Shown here piece by piece: positions 57,709-64,000 of a stretch of DNA of 64,000 nucleotides. How positions within the stretch are numbered: position 1 is the first letter of the stretch; the number at the start of each line of letters is the position of its first letter. The translations under genes were made by a program, and so were the position numbers. This DNA is from Rhodotorula mucilaginosa (Eukaryota > Basidiomycota > Microbotryomycetes > Sporidiobolales > Sporidiobolaceae): positions 62,001 to 126,000 of the forward strand of contig CP137874.1 of NCBI GenBank assembly GCA_034406715.1, given 5' to 3'. The notes beneath the pieces were generated by a model that did no database searches, had not been told where the DNA came from, and saw nothing but the letters and a program-made list of their open reading frames with translations.

Positions 57709-58087
57709 GTCGGGACATTGCTTCTTGGAAAAACTTTGTCGATGGGAGGGAGGTGCGGGGTGGAACGGGATCTGAACGCTTGAAGGGTAAAGATGGAGGA
57801 ACGAAACGCTTGACGGGCAAAGATGGAGGGATGAAGGAATGAAGTTGACGGCGGCGGTTACCTGTACACACATACAAACTCTGCATACGCATTTCGACTC
57901 CTCGTACCGTCAACTTTCTGCGAGCTCGTGCTTTGGGACTGAGCGCTGAGCGCTGATCGCTCGGAAAGTAGAAAAGCAAAAAAGGCTGCAAATTTATTGT
58001 CACAAGCGGGGCACGAGAGTACAAAACACACGGCGTGGAGAAGAAGAACTACAGATACTCGAGAACGCGGTATAGAGGGAGTTCAGG
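57709..58087. terminator. Convergent 3' region with short tandem repeat
   Basis: 379 bp between two stop codons. Holds two imperfect copies of AACGCTTGAMGGGYAAAGAT (start 57775 and 57805, 30-bp period) and a short GAGCGCT repeat near 57944. Confidence 0.6.
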
Positions 58088-60920
58088 CTAACCCTGACGG
58101 ACCTGTACGCCGTTCGGAGGTCCGTTAGCACCAATGCGTTGGCCGCCCGCACCCGAGTTGAGCAAAGCCATCAAGTCGGCGCCGGCGTTGCCACCCAAAT
58201 TCATCAACGGCGACGGCTGGTTCGGACCCCCGGGCGGCGGCGGCGGGAGGGGCATGTGACCGGGATTGAAGTGCGGCGGCGGGAACATGAGGTGAGGTGG
58301 TGGTGGTGGTGGCATCTGACCGTGTCCCGGGAACGGGAACTGCGCGGGCGGACCGCGGAGACCGCCGCCCGGACTGTGTACGACGGGAGGGCTAGCGAGG
58401 GCAGGCGAGAGAGCGCCGCCGGGAGGCATGCTTTGCGGCGGCATGTTGACCGCGCCGAAAGACGGGAGGAACCCGAGATGAGGCGGCGGCGGGATCGGAC
58501 GTCCGTCCGGTCCAAAGCCGAAGGGAGGAGGCGGAGCCATGTTCGGTCTCGGCGGCTGATTCGAACCCGGCAGAGGTCCCAGTCCCGGTCCCTGGTGCGC
58601 GAGGAAACGACCATCAGGCCCGTTCGGCGGCGGCGAAAACGGTGGCTGCGAAGAGGGAGGAGGAGGAGGACCACCGTGGCCGAAGAAAGGCTGCTGCGGG
58701 TGCGCGAGACCTCCGGGAGGAGGTGGCGAGAAGCTGTTGCCGAGAGGACCTCCTGGGGGTGGTGCCGGCGACAAGATGGTCTCCGGTGCTCGAGCTGAGC
58801 GCGGCGACTGCGGCGGCGCACCATTCGAGGACAGCGTCGTCCCTTCGGTGGTGGGCGCCCGCGAGCGAGCCGGCGACGCGAGACCGGGCGGTGGGTGCGC
58901 TGCAGCCACGAACGGGGATTGCAAACTCGCGTGAGCGGGTTGCTGCCCTTGGGGACCTTGCGAAGACGAAGCAGGAGGCGGATTCGAGAACTTGAACCGG
59001 CTCTTGGTCCGCCCTGCTTCCTCTTCGCCACGCGAGGCGGCCTGCGCAGGCAGGGGGGCCGGAGACGGCACATCTGCGTGCGAGTTCGTCGGTTCCTTCG
59101 ACAGACCGGGCGGTAAGGGAGCCATCGCCGCCGCCGAGGCTTCGAAGCCTTTCGTCGGGACACCCGGCGACGCTCCGCGATTGCCCGAGACTTGCAACAT
59201 GCCGAGTAGCCTCGCCATGCTGTCGGCGTCCTCCTTGCTGGGTGCGTTCGCCTGCCCGTAATTCGCCGCCGCCGGACCGTTGCTACCGTTGCCTCCGCCG
59301 CCCATGAGCGATTCGAAGATGCTTGCCGGTCCCGTCGAGTTGGTGGGAGCTTCAGCTGGCGCGGGCGCGGGCTTGCCGTCAAAGAATTTGGCGAAACGGG
59401 ACGAGCGTCCGCCGCCTCCACGTCCCTGGTCGATTCCTTCGACCGGCTCGCGCGCAGCAGGCGACGGAGATCCAAGACCGGGAGGGGCGCGTGCGATGCC
59501 GAGATCTTCAAAGATCGACTTGCTTTGAGGAGCGGCTGACGACGGCTCCTCTGCCCTTGAAGACGGAGACGGCTCGTCCGACTCGATCGGGAGTCCCTTC
59601 GCCCGCATGTCCCGTTCGCGCTCCCGCTTCTCGCGTTCCTTCATCTGCGCCTTGAACATCTGCATGCCGTCCATCCCGCCACCTGCAGCCGCCCCGCCAG
59701 TCGGAGTGTACGTCTCGAGTTCACGTTGCCGAGTGGCTTTCGAGCCGGCGTTGCGCTTCTCGCGGGACGTGTCTTCGGGCGACGCGCGAGCTTTACCGTC
59801 GGCGTCGAACGACATCTTGCCGGTCGAAGGAGCATCCATCCACGCTGGCGACCCGCCGCCGCCGCCGCCGCTCTCGCGTCTTTCGGAGGACTCGTCGTCC
59901 ATCCAGGCAGGGCGGCCTGTTCGCGCGCCGAAAGCTCCGCCGTCCCGCCTCGATGCCGGTGAGTCGGTCACCGAGCTGTTGTGGTTCCTTGCGAGACGCT
60001 TTTCGCGCTCTGCGTCGCGTGGGGAAGATGTTGTCAGCGAAGAAGGGGTGTGCGATCCGGGCGGGCTCGACTCGCCTTCTCTCGTCATGCCGACGTTACG
60101 CCAGCCGCCCTCGTCTGCCGGTCCGAGACCGCGCCTCGCGTCACGCTTCGACTGCGACTCGGGTGCGTCCCAAGACGATCCGCCAGCGTCGAGGCCGCGT
60201 CGCCGCCCCGACTCGGTCATCTCTGCGCCTCCTCCCGCGTTCCTCCTCGGCGTATCGTCGAGCCCGGTGCGAGAGCGAAGTCTGTCCCCGCGGTCGGCGT
60301 TGCGGTCTCGGCTCAAGAGGTGGGGAGCCGTGTCCTTGTCGTGCTCGCTGGACGAGGCGGCGGCGAACGCTCCCTTGGCGCCGCGACGGTTGCGGGTACT
60401 GGCCGCATCTGCTTCGCCGCTGAGCCCTCCGTCGACGCCGAAGCGACCAAAGTTGGCAAAGGGCGAAGAGTCGGCGGCGTGCAGGCGCCGCGAGGACCGT
60501 TCCGAGTTTGCGCGTTCGCCATGCGAGGATCTCGCATTCAGGGAGGCGCGCGCTTGCGGCGGAGATGGCGGTGGCAGGACTTCGCTGTATGTCCTCCAAG
60601 CGAATGCGAGTGAACGGGAGTTTGCGGGGAGGAAGGAAGAGAGGTCAGTCGGCCGGATCGGTCTCGACGCGCATCTAGAAGCGCGGGTAGGCGCACCCAT
60701 GCCATTCTGAGAGCTCCTTCATGCCATCGAGCTTGTTCGGCACGAGCGGACTGCTGTAGAGCGCGAGCAGCTGAGCTCGCGAGTAGACGGCCGTCGGACG
60801 CTCACTCGACACGATCGCCGGGTCGAGCGCTGCAGGGCAAGGGCAGCATCCCGTGGATCAGTATCGATAGCTGCGAAGAGACCTAAGCCTCGAAGTGGAC
60901 TCACGCGGTTGCGACGGCAT
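58088..60920 (-). CDS. eIF4E-binding protein, 4E-T-like
   Basis: Three exons. ATG 60920 gives MPSQP, spliced (GTGAGT/CTGCAG) to LDPAIVSSERPTAVYSRAQL then LALYSSPLVPNKLDGMKEL and SEWH, and then to the long third exon that ends VQVRQG at 58088. YSRAQLL is a canonical YxxxxL-hydrophobic eIF4E-binding motif, placed near the N-terminus as in metazoan 4E-T and fungal 4E-binding proteins. The remaining roughly 860 residues are Pro/Gly/Ser-rich and mostly disordered. They hold short linear patches: two PAWMDD/PAWMDA repeats, SIFEDLGIARAPPG, SSRFAKFFDG, SIFESLMGGG, MARLLGMLQVSG and SRFKFSNPPP, similar to those in 4E-T-type repressors. It probably holds capped mRNA in a translationally silent state, in the cytosol or P-bodies. 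The role is inferred from motifs. Confidence 0.7.
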
Positions 60921-61360
60921 TCTGTTGGTCGACGTCTCGTGATGAGAGAAACGAGCAAGCGACAGTTCGCGGGCACGGCGATGCTCGCGGTATTGCGTAG
61001 TGCGATGGAACGCCCAACAGCGCAGCGATTACCGCCTGATTACCCGTCGGTGCGTGCGGACGTGGGCAGAGCAAGCGCGAGCAGTTGCACTCTCTCTCGC
61101 CGTCAAACTCGCTTTTCTGGGCTCGCCGAACTCGGAAAGCCATTCTGTGCTCGGGAGAGCCGCTTTAGATTCGAGAAACTGACCGTGTACAGTAGTGCAG
61201 ATCGTGTACAACGGAAAGAATTGCATCAAAGAGAGAGAAAGAGAGGGAGAGCGCGACATCTTTTCGCCGCCTCGGGACGGACTGCTTCCTTCTACGAGTC
61301 GATTATACGAGGTTCAGGGCAAAGGTGATGGCGAAAGGGCAACTCGGGAAAGAGGATATC
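60921..61360. other. Intergenic region
   Basis: 440 bp between two minus-strand genes, with a purine-rich AGAGAGAAAGAG stretch near 61230. No gene seen. Confidence 0.4.
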
Positions 61361-64000
61361 TCATGCCCGAGCAGGGTGGAAACCCTTTTCGGGCATGCCG
61401 TCGTCGCCGAGCACGGTGTTGCCGGCAGTCGCGTCGCCTTGCTCAAATGCGCGCTGTGCGTGCAGACCAACCCAGCGTACAAGGTCAGTACAGCCTCGAG
61501 TAGAGGGTAAGGTTCCGAACGACCATCAGGAGGTGTCAACGCAACGCACCACACACTGTCCCATGGTGACCGAGTTTCGCGAGATGGCGTCGGTGCGGTA
61601 GAAGCTCGAGATGGGCTTGACGAACGCGCCGGTGCGGCCGCCGAGGCCCTTCCTCCGGTCTCCCTCGCGCTCCGCCTGCACCTTGAGCGCCTTGATCGCG
61701 TCGAGGACGCTACTCGGCTGCTCGAGGTCTCCGTACCGGACGAGCGACGGCGAGAGGTCCCACATGCGGTCCCGGAGCGCGCCCGTGTCGTCGTACGGCA
61801 ACGTCGAACCGAGCACCTCGGACAGCGCGCGGACAATCTTCCAGTCCTCGCGCGCGGCACCCGGTGGCGGCACCGCCGCGCGACCGAGCTGGGTCCGACC
61901 TTCGGTGTTGACCCACGTGACCGACTTTTCCGTGTACGCGCACCCGGGCAGGACGACGTCGGCGTACTGCGCGCCGACGTCGCCGTGGTGACCCTGGTAG
62001 ACGACAAACGCGTCGCGCGGGATCTGCGACGGCTCAAAGTCGTCCGAGTTGAGCAGGTAGACAAACTTGGGCGTCGCCTTGGACGCCGCCGCCGACGGAA
62101 CAAAGCCGACATCGTACGCCGCTGTCCGCGAAGCCGCCTGTGTGTGACGGGCGTCAGCAATCCTGGCCGTCAATCACAACAGCCCCGTGCCTCCCGGAAC
62201 AAGAGAGCGAGGAACGAGGCAAAAAGAGCACTGAGAAGACGCACGCGCTGCAGGACGTTGTAGCCGGTCCACTCTGGGGTGACAAACTTGGCCTGGTTGG
62301 CCTCGACAAACTTGGCGACCTCGGCGAGGACCTTGGCGCCGTCCTCGTGCTCGGCGACGGCCGACCCGACAATGATCATCGGGCGCTGCGCGTCCTTGAG
62401 CTGCTTGGCCCAGTTGCCGTGCTTGCCACTCAGGACGGCCTGGACCGCCTTGAGGTCCGTCCCGAGGTGGTCGTACCCGAACGTCGAGTCAAACTCTTCA
62501 CCGATCAGGGCCAAGTCGGTCTCGTTCCGGAGCCAGGTCTTGCGGATCCGGGCGTTGATGATGGCCGCCTCGTGACGCGGGTTGGTCCCGATCAGGAGGA
62601 CGCGGTCGGCGTACTCGACTCCGCCGATCGAGGACCCGAACGTGTACGCCGAGCGGTGGTCGACGCCGTGCGCGGGCGCGACCGACCCGAGCGGGCCTTC
62701 GAGGCTCGTGTTGTCCGACCCGAGGCGGTTCACGAGGTCCTTGAGCGCGACGAGCGACTCGGTATCGGCGAGCGCGCCGGCGATCGCCTGGATCTCGTCG
62801 CCCTGGGCGCCCGAGGCGGCGAGGCCGTCCTTGATCGCGCCGAGGGCCTTGGGCCACGCGACGGCCTCGAAGCGGTCGCCGACGCGGACGAGGGGCGTGT
62901 TGAGGCGCTGGGTCTTGAGTCCGTCGTACGCGAAGCGGGTCTTGTCCGAGATCCACTCCTCGTTGATGTCGTCGTTCAGGCGCGGCTCGATGCGCATGAC
63001 GAGGACGCCGCGCGAGTCGACGCGGATGTTGGAGCCGACGGCGTCGAGGGCGTCGATCGATTCGGTTTTCTTGAGTTCCCACGGGCGGGCCTCGAAGGCG
63101 TACGGCTTCGAGGTGAGGGCGCCGACGGGGCACAGGTCGATCACGTTGCCCGACATTTCCGAGTTGATCGTCTTTTCGATGTAGGTTCCGATCTGCATGT
63201 CGTTGCCGCGGCCCGAGGTGCCGAGGTCCTGGACGCCGGCGACCTCGTTGGCAAAGCGGACGCAGCGGGTGCAGTGGATGCACCGGTTCATGCTCGTCTT
63301 GATCAGGGGCCCAAAGTTCTTGTCTTCGGTCGCGCGCTTGCCGGTGATCTCGTGGAAGCGGGTGCGGTCCGAGCCGTACCGCATCGACTGGTCCTGGAGG
63401 TCGCACTCGCCGCCCTGGTCGCAGATCGGGCAGTCGAGCGGGTGGTTGGCGAGCAAAAACTCCATGACGCCCTCGCGCGCCTTGTGGACGGTCGGCGAGT
63501 TGGTCTTGACCTTTTGTCCGGGCCTGCAGGCAGTACGGGGCTTTGTTAGCGGGGCGGGGAAACACTTGTACAGGCAGCTGTGGCTTACATGGCGGGGAGA
63601 GCGCAGGAAGCTTGCGGCTTGGGAGGACCGGGCGAGACTTCGACGAGGCACATCCTGCGCGCGGAACAGAGGGTGAGCATCCAGATGCTAGAAGAAGTCG
63701 GACAGCCTGTGGGACGCACCGGCAGTTACCGGCAATGTTGAGACGCTGCGATTTTCATTGGGCGGGTGGAGTCGGCGATGTCAGCAACGACGAACGGGGA
63801 ACGGGGCGGGCGGGCCTCGAACGAGGAGCGTATGGTGAGGCTAGGTGACTCACGTCATGGTAGCAGAAGCGGGGGATGGTGGCGCCGGCCTTTTCGCAGG
63901 CCTGGATGAGTGCCGAGCCCTGCGGGACGGTGACAGGGACGCCGTCGACCTCGAGGGTGATGTCTGCGCGCCGCGGTGCGGTGCTCGAGAGGGCACGGAC
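61361..64000 (-). CDS. NDUFS1: NADH:ubiquinone oxidoreductase 75/78-kDa subunit, 5' end outside window
   Basis: The largest iron-sulfur subunit of mitochondrial complex I. Sense strand from 64000 down: [20 protein letters not shown] (end of transit peptide, start of the ferredoxin domain), [96 protein letters not shown]. Together these supply ligands for the [2Fe-2S] cluster and two [4Fe-4S] clusters. The molybdopterin-oxidoreductase-like domain follows ([59 protein letters not shown]). A last splice (TMGQC / [11 protein letters not shown]) gives the end [12 protein letters not shown] with TGA at 61363-61361. Introns are few and short. It is truncated only by the window edge. Confidence 0.96.

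Noticed and set aside
58555-58582. A tRNA B-box-like GGGTTCGAATC on the minus strand
   Set aside because: It encodes PGSNQ within the 4E-T-like protein, and no matching A box or cloverleaf stem was found nearby.
58204-59511. A 435-codon minus-strand frame in a shifted phase
   Set aside because: Overlaps the 4E-T-like exon in another frame and is nearly all Arg/Ser/Leu, a typical shadow in GC-rich DNA.
59607-60710. A 367-codon plus-strand frame with Ser/Arg-rich sequence
   Set aside because: Antisense of the large exon of the 4E-T-like gene. The minus strand has the coherent motif set.
62140-63549. A 469-codon plus-strand frame opposite the complex I 75-kDa gene
   Set aside because: It is the shadow of a highly GC3-biased gene. 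The minus strand carries unmistakable Fe-S motifs; the plus frame has no family features.
1-64000. A metabolic or defence gene cluster
   Set aside because: Neighbouring genes belong to unrelated housekeeping pathways. Only the two GNAT genes form a real local cluster.

Overview
This is a stretch of a gene-dense, GC-rich fungal nuclear genome, most likely a basidiomycetous yeast (a Pucciniomycotina type is my guess). Evidence: eukaryotic genes packed with many short introns (about 60-130 nt), donors of GTGAGT/GTGCGT type, branch sites such as TGCTGAC or TGCTAAC, short intergenic gaps, and fungal-only families (CFEM protein, MEP-type ammonium transporter, PP-Z phosphatase, EMC4, a Candida antarctica lipase B-like lipase). 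I see no tRNA, rRNA, transposon or CRISPR array.

Layout, left to right. 1-9.6 kb: 3' end of a PEX28/30-type peroxin (+), RNase H2 catalytic subunit (-), a newly modelled 102-residue His-rich protein (+), a CIA30/NDUFAF1 complex I assembly factor (-), and a sugar porter (+). 10.6-20.8 kb: three plus-strand genes, an ARID-domain SWI1-like chromatin remodelling subunit, a CCDC130/Saf4 splicing factor, and a SAM-domain protein with a C-terminal membrane segment. 21.3-26.4 kb: a histidine-acid-phosphatase-like membrane protein (+), a possible small gene (-), and an ammonium transporter (+). 27-33.6 kb: EMC4 (-) and an ExoIII/APE1-type endonuclease (+) sharing a 242-bp divergent promoter, then an IQGAP-related RasGAP (+). 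33.9-37.4 kb: two tandem minus-strand paralogues, each encoding two fused GNAT acetyltransferase domains. 37.8-43.7 kb: a possible small membrane protein, a CFEM cell-wall protein, a small conserved fungal protein (all +), then PP-Z phosphatase (-). 44.4-53.6 kb: minus-strand genes for COX6A, a conserved fungal protein, a CalB-like secreted lipase, NUS1 and a DMT-family transporter. 53.9-64 kb: an RS-rich protein (+), an eIF4E-binding 4E-T-like protein (-) and the complex I 75-kDa subunit (-, 5' end outside the window).

Most genes are housekeeping. Themes are mitochondrial respiration (COX6A, NDUFS1, NDUFAF1), the ER and dolichol pathway (EMC4, NUS1), genome maintenance (RNase H2, AP endonuclease) and nutrient uptake (sugar, ammonium). 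The most unusual points are: the COX6A gene, split into eight exons including one of only 4 nt; the duplicated double-GNAT gene pair; a 12-nt exon in the sugar transporter; a PIP-like motif at the RNase H2A tail; a splice donor overlapping an in-frame stop in the lipase gene; and several very small multi-exon genes visible only after splicing by eye. All splice models here are hand-made from reading frame and splice consensus.
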